64,000 bases of DNA from SAR86 cluster bacterium AG-422-O05 (GCA_003213495.1 QCMW01000001.1:248001-312000), one strand, 5' to 3'. Counted from the first letter of the stretch, positions 13,557 through 23,626 are shown. The notes: generated by a model from the letters alone, not told the origin. Numbers and translations are program-made.

Positions 13557-14114
13557 ATGAAAAACAGTGTTCGAATAACAGGTGGAGACCTGAAAGGAAA
13601 AAAGATTCCTTTTAACTTTAAAAGCTCTCTTAGGCCCACATCAAGTAAATTGAGAGAGGTTTTGTTTAATTGGATACAGTTTGAAACAGATGGCATTGAT
13701 TGTTTAGATTTGTTTGCAGGTACAGGTTCACTTGGTATTGAAGCTATTTCTCGCGGCGCAAACAAGACAGTTTTTATAGAATCTAATAAAAAGAATTTTC
13801 AAATTCTAAAAAATACTATTCGTGAGCTTAAATTAAATAACAAATCAATAATTCTTTTCAAAGACGCTTCGACCTGGATAAAAGAAAATAACTTATCAAG
13901 TTTTGATTTAATTTTTCTAGATCCTCCTTTTAATGAAAATCTTGAAAAAAAAGTTTTAGACATACTGAAAAAAAAACAAAACTTAAAATCTTCATGTAAA
14001 ATTTATGTTGAATTTAGTAAATTTACCAAAATCGAAATACCTGATTCATTTACAATATACAAAGAAAAAACTCTAGGTGATGTAAAAGCATATCTTTTGA
14101 AATATGACAATTAA
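13557..14114 (+). CDS. rsmD: 16S rRNA (guanine-966-N2)-methyltransferase
   Basis: SAM-dependent methyltransferase of the small ribosomal subunit, 185 aa. Family blocks are visible: RITGGDLKGKKI at the N-terminus, RPTSSKLREVLFNWI, the SAM motif DLFAGTGSLGIEAISRGA (about residues 51-68) and the catalytic FLDPPFN (about 121-127). In many gammaproteobacteria rsmD lies beside coaD; here coaD is 34 kb away, and rsmD instead overlaps hemC by 11 bp. Confidence 0.95.
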   Translation: MKNSVRITGGDLKGKKIPFNFKSSLRPTSSKLREVLFNWIQFETDGIDCLDLFAGTGSLGIEAISRGANKTVFIESNKKNFQILKNTIRELKLNNKSIILFKDASTWIKENNLSSFDLIFLDPPFNENLEKKVLDILKKKQNLKSSCKIYVEFSKFTKIEIPDSFTIYKEKTLGDVKAYLLKYDN

Positions 14115-15009
14115 AATAGCCTCAAGATCTTCAAAATTAGCACTAGCTCAAGTTGATGCATTCGTTACACAATTTTCAATATCTGATTATGAAATAATCA
14201 AAATTAAAACCGAAGGTGATAAAAAAAGTGCTCGAGGAGAAACTTTATTTGATAAAGCGCATTTCGTATCTGATGTTCAGAAATGTATATTAAATGGTGA
14301 GGCTGATATTGCTGTTCATTCGGCAAAAGATACTCCAGCAAAAGAATTAGATAGTTTGATAAGGTACTTCTTACCAAGTAAATCATGTGAAGATGTTTTA
14401 ATTTTTAGAGAAGAAGCTAAATTTAATGACGAAATGAAATTAGGTACAAGTAGCCTTCGAAGACAAATGCAAGCTAAGCATCATCTAAATGCAAAAAATA
14501 TTGTCAATTTGTCAGGGAATGTTGATACAAGGCTTAAAAAATTATATCGAGGAGAATATGACTGCATAATTTTAGCTAAGGCTGGTCTGGAAAGATTGGG
14601 CATGCTAGACGAATTACAATATGAAGAAATGACTTGGCCAACTGCTTCAGGTCAGGGATTTTTATGTATTGAACATTTAAATGACTTATCTACTGACATT
14701 GATCATTTCTTATTACGTTCTTTGTATATACATCATGTTGTTGATGGGAGACTTATTTCAATCGAAAGGGAAATTTTAGAAACACTGAATGCTGGTTGTA
14801 ACTCTGCTATCTCAATACAAACTGATATTCATCCAGAAACATATAATAAGCCCCCTAGTAAAATTAAGCCGGGTGAACCAGATTTTATTCATTCTGGTGT
14901 AATTTACGGTAAAGAAAAATATATATCTTTTTCAGGTACAACCATAGAAGAAACTATTAATGATATTAAAAAACAAGACGGAATTAAGCTTTTAAATGAA
15001 CATAATTGA
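14104..15009 (+). CDS. hemC: porphobilinogen deaminase (hydroxymethylbilane synthase)
   Basis: Polymerises four porphobilinogens into hydroxymethylbilane in haem synthesis. The N-terminus KIASRSSKLALAQ, HSAKDTPA (about 79-86), LGTSSLRRQMQA (about 117-128) and the cofactor-bearing Cys in NAGCNSAISIQ (about 238-248) are all present. At 301 aa it is of normal length. It overlaps rsmD by 11 bp and hemD by 14 bp. Together with hemB at 17.4 kb, three consecutive haem-pathway steps are encoded within 5 kb. Confidence 0.95.
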   Translation: MTIKIASRSSKLALAQVDAFVTQFSISDYEIIKIKTEGDKKSARGETLFDKAHFVSDVQKCILNGEADIAVHSAKDTPAKELDSLIRYFLPSKSCEDVLIFREEAKFNDEMKLGTSSLRRQMQAKHHLNAKNIVNLSGNVDTRLKKLYRGEYDCIILAKAGLERLGMLDELQYEEMTWPTASGQGFLCIEHLNDLSTDIDHFLLRSLYIHHVVDGRLISIEREILETLNAGCNSAISIQTDIHPETYNKPPSKIKPGEPDFIHSGVIYGKEKYISFSGTTIEETINDIKKQDGIKLLNEHN

Positions 15010-15703
15010 TACAAGTGCAAATGCAAAAGTAACTTCTAGTTATGGCCGATTTATACCAAGAGCATGGACCTATGTGAGTAAAGAAAATCAAAAAAATCTG
15101 AAAAATATCCCACTATTTGATTTAAATCCGATTGAATACTCACTTTCATCACCAAACTTAAAGGACTACACAGATATTATTTTCCAAAGCATACCGTCTG
15201 TTCATTATTTTCGTGAGTATGATTGGTTGCATAACAAAAATATATACACTATGGGTCAAGGAACAAAAAAATTTCTGAAACAAGGAATAGGATTTAATGC
15301 TACATGTGCTGATATTCCAGGTTCTAAAGAGTTAATTAAAATTTTACCAAAAACTGATAACAATAAATTTCTGATTGTAAAAGGTAAAGGTGGTCTAAGC
15401 TATTTGTTTGATCACTTAAATAAAAATAAAATCAGTGTTGAAGAAATTATTAATTACGAAAGAATTAAATATGAAAGTTATAATGATATTAAAGAGCCTT
15501 TTCTTAAGTCTGATGCAATAATTTTTTCTAGTACTTTTAGTGCTCAAATTTTTTTTGAAGAAATATACTCAAGTGATGTTAAAGCAAAGTTTTTTGGAAT
15601 CTCAGACAGAATCAAAAATTATGTTTGCGATCTTGGATATAAGTGTAAATTTGTAGAAGCTTTCGATCAAGACGTCGTTATCTCAATAAAAAATTCTATT
15701 TAG
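14996..15703 (+). CDS. hemD: probable uroporphyrinogen-III synthase
   Basis: A 235-residue protein with two weakly similar halves of Rossmann-like character, as expected for HemD. Sequence conservation in this family is poor, and the assignment rests mainly on its position, overlapping the 3' end of hemC, as in many gammaproteobacteria. The SIPSVHYF and [13 protein letters not shown] segments correspond to the typical 'TS-x-V/A-v-..f' blocks at the end of each half. Its stop overlaps the convergent rho gene by 8 bp. An unrelated protein cannot be excluded from the sequence alone. Confidence 0.75.
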   Translation: MNIIDTSANAKVTSSYGRFIPRAWTYVSKENQKNLKNIPLFDLNPIEYSLSSPNLKDYTDIIFQSIPSVHYFREYDWLHNKNIYTMGQGTKKFLKQGIGFNATCADIPGSKELIKILPKTDNNKFLIVKGKGGLSYLFDHLNKNKISVEEIINYERIKYESYNDIKEPFLKSDAIIFSSTFSAQIFFEEIYSSDVKAKFFGISDRIKNYVCDLGYKCKFVEAFDQDVVISIKNSI

Positions 15704-16973
15704 ATTTCTTCCCGTTACCATTTTTCATGGAACTAAAGAACTCATCGTTTGTTTTATGTGTTTTAATTCTATCAATGAGGAATTGGATTGCTTGAGCGTC
15801 TTCCATTTCATCAAGAATTTTTCTTAAAACCCACATTCTTTGAAGCTCTTCATCAGTTGTTAATAAATCCTCTCTTCTGGTTCCAGATCTTCTTATATTG
15901 ATTGCAGGATAAATTCTTTTTTCAGCAATTTTTCTTTCGAGATGGATCTCCATATTTCCAGTACCTTTAAATTCTTCGTAAATTACTTCATCCATTTTGG
16001 ACCCTGTCTCTACCAGAGCAGTTGCAATAATAGTCAAGCTTCCACCTTCCTCTAAATTTCTTGCAGCACCAAAAAATCTTTTTGGTCTTTCAAGAGCATT
16101 AGAATCTACACCACCACTTAAAATTTTACCTGAAGCAGGCTGTACGGAATTATAGGCTCTTCCTAATCTAGTTATTGAATCCAAAAGAATAACAACATCT
16201 TTTTTATGCTCAACCAGTCTTTTTGCTTTTTCAATAACCATATTTGCAACTTGAACGTGTCTTGTTGGTGGCTCATCAAATGTACTAGCAACTACCTCTC
16301 CTTTTACAGTTCGAGACATATCAGTGACCTCTTCAGGTCTCTCATCAATAAGAAGTACTATAAGTTCAACTTCAGGATTATTACTTTTTATAGAATGAGC
16401 GATACTCTGCAGCATTAAAGTTTTGCCAGCTTTAGGTGGGGAAACTATCAATCCTCTTTGACCTTTTCCTACTGGAGCAATTAAATCAATTATTCTTGAT
16501 GAGAGATCTTCATTGGAGCCGCTGCCCTGCTCAAGCATTAATCTTTCTGTTGGAAATAAAGGCGTTAAATTCTCAAAAAGAATCTTATTTTTTGTTTTAG
16601 CAGGCTCCTCACCATTGATAGTATCAACTTGTATTAGTGCAAAATATCTTTCTTTATCTTTTGGTGTTCTAATTTTTCCTTCAACAGAATCACCTTTTCT
16701 TAAACCAAATTTTCTAATTTGACTCGGTGAGACGTAAATATCATCCTCTCCTGCACAATAAGATCCCTGAGGAGATCTTAGAAATCCAAATCCATCATTT
16801 AATATCTCAAGAACTCCGCCGCCGTAAATATCTGTGCCTTCCGATGCTTTGTGTTTGAAAATCCTAAAGATAATTTCTTGCTTCTTGAGTCTACCAAGAT
16901 CTTCAAGACCAAGCTCGCTAGCAATTTTAACTAGCTCACTTATAGGCTTATCTTTAACTTCGCTAAGATTCAT
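15696..16973 (-). CDS. rho: transcription termination factor Rho
   Basis: Hexameric RNA-dependent ATPase that ends transcription; 425 aa, standard length without insertions. The N-terminal Rho domain ([21 protein letters not shown]) is followed by the cold-shock RNA-binding fold ([16 protein letters not shown]). Walker A is [10 protein letters not shown] near residue 180, Walker B is [11 protein letters not shown] near 264, and the C-terminal [15 protein letters not shown] is conserved. In a genome with so few intrinsic terminators and overlapping convergent genes, Rho probably carries much of the termination load. It lies downstream of trxA, separated by 111 bp with no obvious terminator. 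Confidence 0.98.
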   Translation of the reverse strand: MNLSEVKDKPISELVKIASELGLEDLGRLKKQEIIFRIFKHKASEGTDIYGGGVLEILNDGFGFLRSPQGSYCAGEDDIYVSPSQIRKFGLRKGDSVEGKIRTPKDKERYFALIQVDTINGEEPAKTKNKILFENLTPLFPTERLMLEQGSGSNEDLSSRIIDLIAPVGKGQRGLIVSPPKAGKTLMLQSIAHSIKSNNPEVELIVLLIDERPEEVTDMSRTVKGEVVASTFDEPPTRHVQVANMVIEKAKRLVEHKKDVVILLDSITRLGRAYNSVQPASGKILSGGVDSNALERPKRFFGAARNLEEGGSLTIIATALVETGSKMDEVIYEEFKGTGNMEIHLERKIAEKRIYPAINIRRSGTRREDLLTTDEELQRMWVLRKILDEMEDAQAIQFLIDRIKTHKTNDEFFSSMKNGNGKKSK

Positions 16974-17084
16974 ATAATTATTCCATTAATTTTTTTGAAA
17001 AGGTTGTAACTGGAAGGTTTTATTAACTCTGGATGTTGAGATGATAACTCTTTTTAAGAAATATTCAAAGATAAAAAATTAAAA

Positions 17085-17411
17085 TTATATTTTTGATCTT
17101 ATGAATTCATCTAGCTGAGGTTTGGTTAACGCCCCTATTTCAGTACCTACAGACTCCCCATTTGCAAATATCATTAATGTTGGTATTGATCTAATCCCAT
17201 ATTCAACAGCTGTTTCTCTATTAGCATCAATATCCATTTTACAGACAGTTATATCATTCTTAAATTCTTCAGCAGCAGCCTCAACAAGTGGTGCAAGTTG
17301 CTTACATGGTCCACACCATTCAGCCCAAAAATCAACTAGAACTGGTTTATCCGAATTAATAACTGTTTCTACAAAATCATCTTTATTTTGTACTTCTACA
17401 ACGTTACTCAT
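17085..17411 (-). CDS. trxA: thioredoxin
   Basis: Cytoplasmic disulfide reductase of 108 aa with the active site WCGPCK (Cys33, Cys36) and the cis-Pro segment RSIPTLMIF (about 74-82). The start ATG overlaps the hemB stop as ATGA, so the two genes are probably coupled. The trxA-rho order is conserved in many gammaproteobacteria. It can also supply electrons to periplasmic thiol systems through DsbD, of which only an isolated alpha domain is found in this window (22.7 kb). Confidence 0.97.
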   Translation of the reverse strand: MSNVVEVQNKDDFVETVINSDKPVLVDFWAEWCGPCKQLAPLVEAAAEEFKNDITVCKMDIDANRETAVEYGIRSIPTLMIFANGESVGTEIGALTKPQLDEFIRSKI

Positions 17412-18403
17412 TTATTATTTATCTCCTTAGATATATCTTTAGCAGCATAAGAAAGTATTGCATCTGCTCCTGCCCTTTTGATGCTAAGAAGTGATTCTAA
17501 CATAACATCATTATCAAGCCACTTCTGATTTATTGCATGTTTTAACATACTAAATTCACCACTAACTTGATAAGCAAAAGTAGGTATTTTAAATGTTTCC
17601 TTAATTACATGAATGACATCTAAATATGCCAATGCAGGTTTAATCATAATAATATCAGCTCCCTCATTAATATCCATTGCAACCTCTTGTATTGCTTCAT
17701 TTTTGTTTCGAACGTCCATTTGGTATGAAGATTTTGATGACTTACCAAGGTTTGCTGCAGAGTTAACTGCATCTCTGAAAGGGCCATAAAATTTTGAATT
17801 ATATTTTGCAGCATATGATAAAAGAATAGTATCTTTAAAATTTTCCTTTTCTAAAGCTTTTCTTATAGCTCCTATTCTGCCATCCATCATGTCAGATGGT
17901 GCAATCATATCAGCTCCTGCATCTGCTAATAAAAGTGCTTGGTTAACAAGAACATCAATTGTTTCGTCATTAATAACTTTATTATCTTCAAGAATCCCAT
18001 CATGCCCATGATCCGTATATGGGTCTAGGGCAACATCAGCAATTAAAACAATTTCTGGAAATCGATCTTTAATTTTTTTTATTGAAGAAGAGATAAAATT
18101 GCCTTGTTTAATTGCCTCACTTCCAACACTATCTTTTTTGTCATTATCAATGATTGGGAATACTGCGATTGAGTTAACTCCTGCATTTAAAATATTTTCA
18201 ACCTCTATTAGGGCTTGATCGAGCCCAAGTCTTAATATTCCAGGCATTGAATTAATTTCTTCGGTACCTTTAAAGTTTTCTTTTATAAAAATTGGTTGAA
18301 TAAGATCATTTGAAGAAATATTAGTTTCAGATATTAAATCAATTAAATTTGAATTCTTTCGCAATCTTCTAAGCCTTGTATTTGGATATTTTCTTTTAAA
18401 CAT
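17408..18403 (-). CDS. hemB: delta-aminolevulinic acid dehydratase (porphobilinogen synthase)
   Basis: Condenses two 5-aminolevulinate molecules to porphobilinogen, the substrate of HemC. Of its 331 residues, the two active-site lysines are seen in LSYAAKYNSKFYGPFRDA (near 198) and IIMIKPALAYLD (near 252). The PSDMMDGRIGAIR block is typical. It starts one base after the ilvD stop and overlaps trxA by 4 bp, so ilvD-hemB-trxA appears to be one transcript. Confidence 0.97.
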   Translation of the reverse strand: MFKRKYPNTRLRRLRKNSNLIDLISETNISSNDLIQPIFIKENFKGTEEINSMPGILRLGLDQALIEVENILNAGVNSIAVFPIIDNDKKDSVGSEAIKQGNFISSSIKKIKDRFPEIVLIADVALDPYTDHGHDGILEDNKVINDETIDVLVNQALLLADAGADMIAPSDMMDGRIGAIRKALEKENFKDTILLSYAAKYNSKFYGPFRDAVNSAANLGKSSKSSYQMDVRNKNEAIQEVAMDINEGADIIMIKPALAYLDVIHVIKETFKIPTFAYQVSGEFSMLKHAINQKWLDNDVMLESLLSIKRAGADAILSYAAKDISKEINNK

Positions 18404-18404
18404 A

Positions 18405-20063
18405 TTAATCAGTAATTGCTCCTAAGCTGGCAGATTTTACACTTGCAGCATACTTTGCAAGAACTCCTTTTTTTGGAGGATTAGTAGGATTTTTCCAGTT
18501 CTTCTTTCTTAAATCAATTTCATCTTGATCAACCTTTAGTATTAATTCATCATTTTCTGCATCGATCAAGATAGTGTCTCCATCTTTGATTAAAGCAATT
18601 AGCCCTCCATCTGCTGCCTCTGGAGATATATGACCCACAACAAACCCATGAGTTCCTCCAGAAAATCTACCGTCAGTTATAAAAGCAACTTTATCTCCTA
18701 AGCCTAACCCCATGATCGCAGATGTTGGCTTTAACATTTCTCTCATGCCTGGCCCACCTTTTGGTCCCTCATATCTAATTACAACTACATCGCCTGGATT
18801 AATTTTTTTTGCAAGGATTGCCGCAACTCCCTCTTCTTCTGAGTTAAATACTTTGGCTTTCCCTTCAAATGACAAGCCCTCCTTTCCTGTAATTTTTGCA
18901 ACAGCGCCATCCTTAGCTAAGTTCCCATATAACACTCTTAAATGACTATCAGATTTAATTGGATTGTCTAAGCTTTTTATAATTTTTTCATCTTTATACG
19001 GCTCTATATCTTTTAAATTTTCTTCTAATGAATTACCAGTAACCGTCAAACAATCTCCATGAAGCATTCCTTTATCTAATAAACTTTTCATTAATGGCTG
19101 TATTCCACCGTTTGCATTTAACTCAGACATAAAATGACTACCAAATGGTTTTAGGTCTGCAAGTACAGGAGTTACTTTTCCAATTTTTGTAAAATCATCC
19201 AAATGAAGTTCAACACCTATTGCATGAGCCATAGCTAATAAATGAAGAACAGCATTTGTCGATCCACCTAATGCAATAACAACTGTAATTGCATTTTGAA
19301 AAGCCTCCATTGTCATAATATCAGAAGGTTTTAAATCTTTTTCAAGCAAATTCATTATGGCTTTTCCTGCGGTAACGCAATCTTCATTTTTAGATTTTGA
19401 TATTGCATCTTGACTGCTGCTGCCTGGTAAACTCATTCCTAAAGCTTCGATAGCTGAAGCCATTGTATTTGCGGTATACATACCACCACATGATCCTGGG
19501 CCTTCTACTGAAATTTTTTCATAATGAATGAGTTCTTTTTCATCAATATCGCCTTTGGTGAATTCACCAACCTTTTCTGATACTGTGACATAATCGGTTT
19601 TTTCATTACTTGGCTTAATTGATCCTCCATAAATGAAAATGGATGGTCGGTTCAATCTTGCCATACCTATCAAACAGCCAGGCATGTTCTTATCACAGCC
19701 ACCTATTGTGATTAAGCCATCATAACCTAAACAACCAACAACTGTTTCAATTGAATCAGCTATAACCTCTCTTGATACAAGAGAATATTTCATGCCTTGA
19801 GTTCCCATTGAGATGCCGTCTGATACAGTAATAGTATTAAAAAGTACGCCTTTACCTCCAGATACATTTACCGAATTCTCAACAACTTCTGCAAGTTTAT
19901 TGATATGCATATTACACGGTGTAACTTTTGCACCTGTTGATGCTATGCCTACAAAAGATTTTGAAAAATCTTCAGAAGTAAATCCAACCCCACGCAGCAT
20001 TGATCTTGATGCAGCTTGATTTGGACCATCAACAAGGTCTTTTGAAAATTTTCTAGAGCTCAT
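18405..20063 (-). CDS. ilvD: dihydroxy-acid dehydratase
   Basis: Iron-sulfur dehydratase producing 2-keto acids in isoleucine/valine synthesis, the step after IlvC. The 552 residues show cluster-ligand motifs GGCDKNMPG (near 124) and GPGSCGGMYTANTMA (near 190), and the C-terminal ITDGRFSGGTHGFVVGHISPEA. It is separated from ilvBNC by 12 kb, an arrangement unlike the enteric ilvGMEDA operon. It heads a tight run with hemB and trxA. Confidence 0.97.
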   Translation of the reverse strand: MSSRKFSKDLVDGPNQAASRSMLRGVGFTSEDFSKSFVGIASTGAKVTPCNMHINKLAEVVENSVNVSGGKGVLFNTITVSDGISMGTQGMKYSLVSREVIADSIETVVGCLGYDGLITIGGCDKNMPGCLIGMARLNRPSIFIYGGSIKPSNEKTDYVTVSEKVGEFTKGDIDEKELIHYEKISVEGPGSCGGMYTANTMASAIEALGMSLPGSSSQDAISKSKNEDCVTAGKAIMNLLEKDLKPSDIMTMEAFQNAITVVIALGGSTNAVLHLLAMAHAIGVELHLDDFTKIGKVTPVLADLKPFGSHFMSELNANGGIQPLMKSLLDKGMLHGDCLTVTGNSLEENLKDIEPYKDEKIIKSLDNPIKSDSHLRVLYGNLAKDGAVAKITGKEGLSFEGKAKVFNSEEEGVAAILAKKINPGDVVVIRYEGPKGGPGMREMLKPTSAIMGLGLGDKVAFITDGRFSGGTHGFVVGHISPEAADGGLIALIKDGDTILIDAENDELILKVDQDEIDLRKKNWKNPTNPPKKGVLAKYAASVKSASLGAITD

Positions 20064-20077
20064 TATTTTTTATTTTA

Positions 20078-21664
20078 TCAATCGGATGCGTATCTTATCG
20101 CAGCTGAGAGTAATTTTTTAGTATATTTTTCTTTTGGGTACTCAAAAACTTGATTTGAAAAGCCCGATTCTACAATTTTTCCATCTTTCATTACAAAAAT
20201 ATAATCAGACATGCTTCTAATTACTTTTAAATCATGACTAATAAATAAATAAGTTAACCCATACTCATTTTGAATATCTTTTAATAAATTAATTACTTGA
20301 ATTTGTATTGATCTATCCAAGGCTGAAGTTGGCTCATCTAGAATCATAAATGCAGGATTCATTATTAATGATCTTGCAATTGCAATTCTTTGACGTTGAC
20401 CTCCTGAAAATTCATGTGGATATTTGTTTTTTGCATCTATTTCTATTCCTACATCATCTAAAACCTTATCAATTCTTTTTTGTGTCTCTAATTTAGTCAA
20501 ATTAAAGTGGACCCCTAGTCCCTCTCCAACAATTTCTCCAACAGTCATTCTGGGTGACAAAGAGCCATATGGATCCTGAAAAACAATTTGTATATGCTTT
20601 TTTATTTCTTTTGAGGAATACCTGATATTCTTACCATCATAAAGAATATCGCCCTCATATTTAATAAGATTTGCTATTGCCTTACCTAGGGTTGATTTGC
20701 CAGAGCCAGACTCCCCCACCACACCAATTGTAGTATTTTTGTATATATTTAAAGATGCATTTTTAACAGCATGGAAACGATTCTTATTAAAAAAATTTAT
20801 GCTTGGCATATCATAAAAGACATCTACATTTTCAATCTTTATTAAAGGAATTTCTTCAGTATTAATATCTAATTTTGGCTGAGGCTCAGCATTAAGAAGT
20901 TTTTGAGTGTATGAATGTTCAGGATTTTTAAATACATCATCAGTATTTCCCTTTTCAACAATATGTCCATTTTGCATGACGCATACTTGATCAGAAAACT
21001 CTCTTACAAGGCCAAGATCATGCGTTATAAACAAAATAGACATTCCAAGTTCTTCTTTAAGCTTTGACATGAGGTCAAGTATTTGCGCCTGAATGGTTAC
21101 ATCAAGAGCAGTTGTTGGCTCATCTGCAATTAGAAGCTTTGGCTTATTGACTAAGGCCATGGCTATCATAATTCTTTGTCTTTGACCGCCAGAAAGCTCG
21201 TGAGGATATGAATTAAATCTTCTTTCAACATCGTCAATTTCAACAAGCTTCATTAAGTTTAATGCCTCATCTTTAGCCTCTTTTTTGGAGACTTTAGAAT
21301 GAAGCAACACCGACTCTGTAATTTGATTGCCAACCTTGTGATAAGGATTTAATGAAGTCATTGGCTCTTGAAAAACCATTGAAATTATATTGCCTCTTAA
21401 AGATAACAAGTCTTGCTTAGAGGCATTAATTATTTCTTTACTATCAAATTTGATAGAAGAGTTTTCAGAATAAGATGCCTGTGGCATAGGTAGCAGTTGC
21501 ATTATGGACATGGCTGTTACTGATTTGCCAGATCCTGACTCACCAACCAAAGCCAACGTTTTATTATTTTGGATATCAAAATTAATATTATCTACAGCTC
21601 TAAAAGTGCCATTTCTAACATTAAAATCAATACTTAAATTTTTTACTTCAACAATATTTTTCAT
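20078..21664 (-). CDS. double ABC transporter ATPase (oligopeptide/YejF type)
   Basis: A fusion of two ATP-binding cassettes in 528 aa, the layout of YejF and of OppD-OppF fusions. Each half has Walker A (GESGSGKSVTAM near 40; GESGSGKSTLGKA near 320), the signature (LSGGQRQRIMIAMAL near 158; FSGGQRQRIAIARSL near 420) and Walker B (LLIADEPTTALD; FMILDEPTSALD). It would energise peptide or similar uptake. No permease or binding protein is encoded nearby, so its partners must lie elsewhere. It overlaps the upstream hydrolase by 4 bp. Confidence 0.92.
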   Translation of the reverse strand: MKNIVEVKNLSIDFNVRNGTFRAVDNINFDIQNNKTLALVGESGSGKSVTAMSIMQLLPMPQASYSENSSIKFDSKEIINASKQDLLSLRGNIISMVFQEPMTSLNPYHKVGNQITESVLLHSKVSKKEAKDEALNLMKLVEIDDVERRFNSYPHELSGGQRQRIMIAMALVNKPKLLIADEPTTALDVTIQAQILDLMSKLKEELGMSILFITHDLGLVREFSDQVCVMQNGHIVEKGNTDDVFKNPEHSYTQKLLNAEPQPKLDINTEEIPLIKIENVDVFYDMPSINFFNKNRFHAVKNASLNIYKNTTIGVVGESGSGKSTLGKAIANLIKYEGDILYDGKNIRYSSKEIKKHIQIVFQDPYGSLSPRMTVGEIVGEGLGVHFNLTKLETQKRIDKVLDDVGIEIDAKNKYPHEFSGGQRQRIAIARSLIMNPAFMILDEPTSALDRSIQIQVINLLKDIQNEYGLTYLFISHDLKVIRSMSDYIFVMKDGKIVESGFSNQVFEYPKEKYTKKLLSAAIRYASD

Positions 21665-22671
21665 AAAATTTCTTTATATTCTCTAAGAAAGTCATCAACT
21701 GCCAATTTTGCCGATTTCAATCTTGTCATGGATGCAAAACCATGAAACAAAGAAGGATAATGCAATTGAATTATTGTATTGTCATTTTCATGAAGCAAAA
21801 ATGCAAATTCCTCTGCCTCATCCACTAAGGGATCAAACCCAGCAGTTACTAATATGGTTTTAGGTTGTTGTATTGTAGTGTCCTTAATCATTAAGTTAAA
21901 AGTACTATCTTCAATATCTAACTTTGCAGAGGAAAACTTTTCCCAAAACCACTTCATTGCTTCATGAGTTAGAAGGTACCCATGTTTGAATACTTTGTGA
22001 GATTCAGAATCACATTTAGGATCACACATAGGATAAATTAAACACTGACTATGAAGTTTAATATTTTCATTGTTCTTTATATGTTGAGACAAGGAAACAG
22101 CCAAGTGTGCTCCAGCACTGTCACCACATAAACTGATATTTGCAGGATTGTGTCCTTGTTCTATTAACCATCTTAAAGCTAATACACTTTCATCTCTTGC
22201 TTTAGGAAATTTATTTTCAGGCGCAAGACTATATTCTAAGGAATAAATTCTGGTTCTAAGTTTCTCAGAAAAATAACAAACCATATCATGATGAGTATCA
22301 ATAGAATTTAATACATACCCACCTCCATGAAAAAATAAGATTACATTTGAGTTATCAATCTTGTAAGGAATGTATTCTCTAAGAGACAAGGAATTGTTTT
22401 GATTAATTAAATGATCAATAGTTTTGATATTTTTTTTAATTTTTCTACTTAATCTTAAATTATTTCTTTTTTCATGAATTTGATTCCTAATTTTAGAAAT
22501 GTCCTGGTCTCCAATTAAATGGATATCAAATTTGGGCATAAGCGCTAAGAAAAATTTAGCTTGTGGATCAAAAATTGTATTTCTTTTTACATCTCTAAAA
22601 GGTAAAGCAACCAAACGAATCAACCATACAGGTATCAAAAAAAATAAATTAATTAATAAATTTCTAATCAT
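21661..22671 (-). CDS. alpha/beta hydrolase, hormone-sensitive-lipase-like esterase
   Basis: Predicted esterase/lipase of 336 aa. The oxyanion motif FFHGGGYVLNS is near residue 115, the nucleophile elbow GDSAGAHLAV near 180, the catalytic Asp in GFDPLVDEAE near 280 and His in SLFHGFASM near 309. The N-terminal helix (about residues 1-22) may anchor it in the membrane. It shares an ATGA overlap with the ABC ATPase, hinting at a joint role (for example uptake and ester cleavage), but this is inference only. Confidence 0.88.
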   Translation of the reverse strand: MIRNLLINLFFLIPVWLIRLVALPFRDVKRNTIFDPQAKFFLALMPKFDIHLIGDQDISKIRNQIHEKRNNLRLSRKIKKNIKTIDHLINQNNSLSLREYIPYKIDNSNVILFFHGGGYVLNSIDTHHDMVCYFSEKLRTRIYSLEYSLAPENKFPKARDESVLALRWLIEQGHNPANISLCGDSAGAHLAVSLSQHIKNNENIKLHSQCLIYPMCDPKCDSESHKVFKHGYLLTHEAMKWFWEKFSSAKLDIEDSTFNLMIKDTTIQQPKTILVTAGFDPLVDEAEEFAFLLHENDNTIIQLHYPSLFHGFASMTRLKSAKLAVDDFLREYKEIL

Positions 22672-22735
22672 TAAACTTTATTATAGAAAAACTTATGCTT
22701 CACTTTATATCTGTTGAAGTTTATCCTAGTTATCA

Positions 22736-23152
22736 ATGAAAAACTTATTTATTTTAGTAGCTATGCTAAATGTATCATCTATCAATATTATTGCTGAAGA
22801 AGCATTATTATTTAACCTAAAAGATAATAAAATTCTTCCTGCTAATGAAGCTTTTAAGCTAGAGACTTCTATAGTGCCGGATGAATTACAAATTAAATGG
22901 ATTATCAAAGATGGATATTATCTTTATTTTGATTCGATTTTAGTCAAAGCAAATAAAGAACTTATAGAATATAAAGTTTTAGATTCAAAAGTATTGGATC
23001 ATGAAGATATTTTTTTTGGTAAAACAAAAATATTAAAAGATATGTTAGTTATTTCCGTTAAGAATGCTCCGTTTAAAGTTCTTGAAGTAAGCTATCAAGG
23101 TTGTTCTGAGCAAGGTTTCTGCTATCCAATTCAAAAAGTTAATATTTCTTGA
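22736..23152 (+). CDS. stand-alone DsbD alpha-domain protein
   Basis: A 138-residue secreted protein (signal peptide about residues 1-20) equal to the N-terminal periplasmic domain of the reductase DsbD. The IKDGYYLYFDSI block and the redox pair Cys123-x5-Cys129 in YQGCSEQGFCYP are characteristic. DsbD normally continues into eight membrane helices and a thioredoxin-like gamma domain. Here the gene stops after the alpha domain and aroQ follows 42 bp on. It may be supplied with electrons by a CcdA-like or separately encoded membrane partner. I cannot tell a functional split from a remnant, but the intact frame and both cysteines favour function. Confidence 0.85.
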   Translation: MKNLFILVAMLNVSSINIIAEEALLFNLKDNKILPANEAFKLETSIVPDELQIKWIIKDGYYLYFDSILVKANKELIEYKVLDSKVLDHEDIFFGKTKILKDMLVISVKNAPFKVLEVSYQGCSEQGFCYPIQKVNIS

Positions 23153-23194
23153 AATGCGTTAATTTCTGTTAAATTCTGTTAAAATCACACAAAT

Positions 23195-23626
23195 ATGAAA
23201 ATCTTAGTGCTAAATGGTCCAAATCTTAATCTGCTAGGTATAAGAGAAGAAGATATATATGGAAATGAAACTCTTCAAGATTTGGAGCATAAGCTAAAAG
23301 AAATTGCTGATGAAGTAAATGCTGAAATATCTTTTTACCAGAGCAATGCTGAACATGATTTAATCAATGCAATTCATGATGCATATAAAGCTGATGTTGA
23401 ATTGATTATTTTTAATCCAGCTGCTTATACTCATACAAGCGTTGCCTTAAGAGATGCACTTCTTGGAGTTAGAATTCCATTTTATGAAGTTCATATTTCG
23501 GATATTAAAACTAGAGAAGATTTTAGACAAAAATCTTATTTTAGTGACATTGCCATAAAAGTATTTAGTGGTCATGGCACTAATGGATATTTACTTGCGT
23601 TAAAGGAGGCTTTAAAAATAAGCTAA
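23195..23626 (+). CDS. aroQ: 3-dehydroquinate dehydratase, type II
   Basis: Dodecameric shikimate-pathway enzyme converting 3-dehydroquinate to 3-dehydroshikimate; 143 aa. The N-terminal LVLNGPNLNLLGIRE, the lid Tyr22, NPAAYTHTSVALRDAL and YEVHISDIKTRE (catalytic His) are standard. It precedes accB by 4 bp. The order aroQ-accB-accC is widespread in proteobacteria and supports a single operon continuing into leuS. Confidence 0.97.
   Translation: MKILVLNGPNLNLLGIREEDIYGNETLQDLEHKLKEIADEVNAEISFYQSNAEHDLINAIHDAYKADVELIIFNPAAYTHTSVALRDALLGVRIPFYEVHISDIKTREDFRQKSYFSDIAIKVFSGHGTNGYLLALKEALKIS

Noticed and set aside
13526-13765. A longer flavin reductase start at 13765
   Set aside because: The extra 80 residues are the reverse strand of rsmD; the family-like start is MSIQDNFRLAMRR at 13525.
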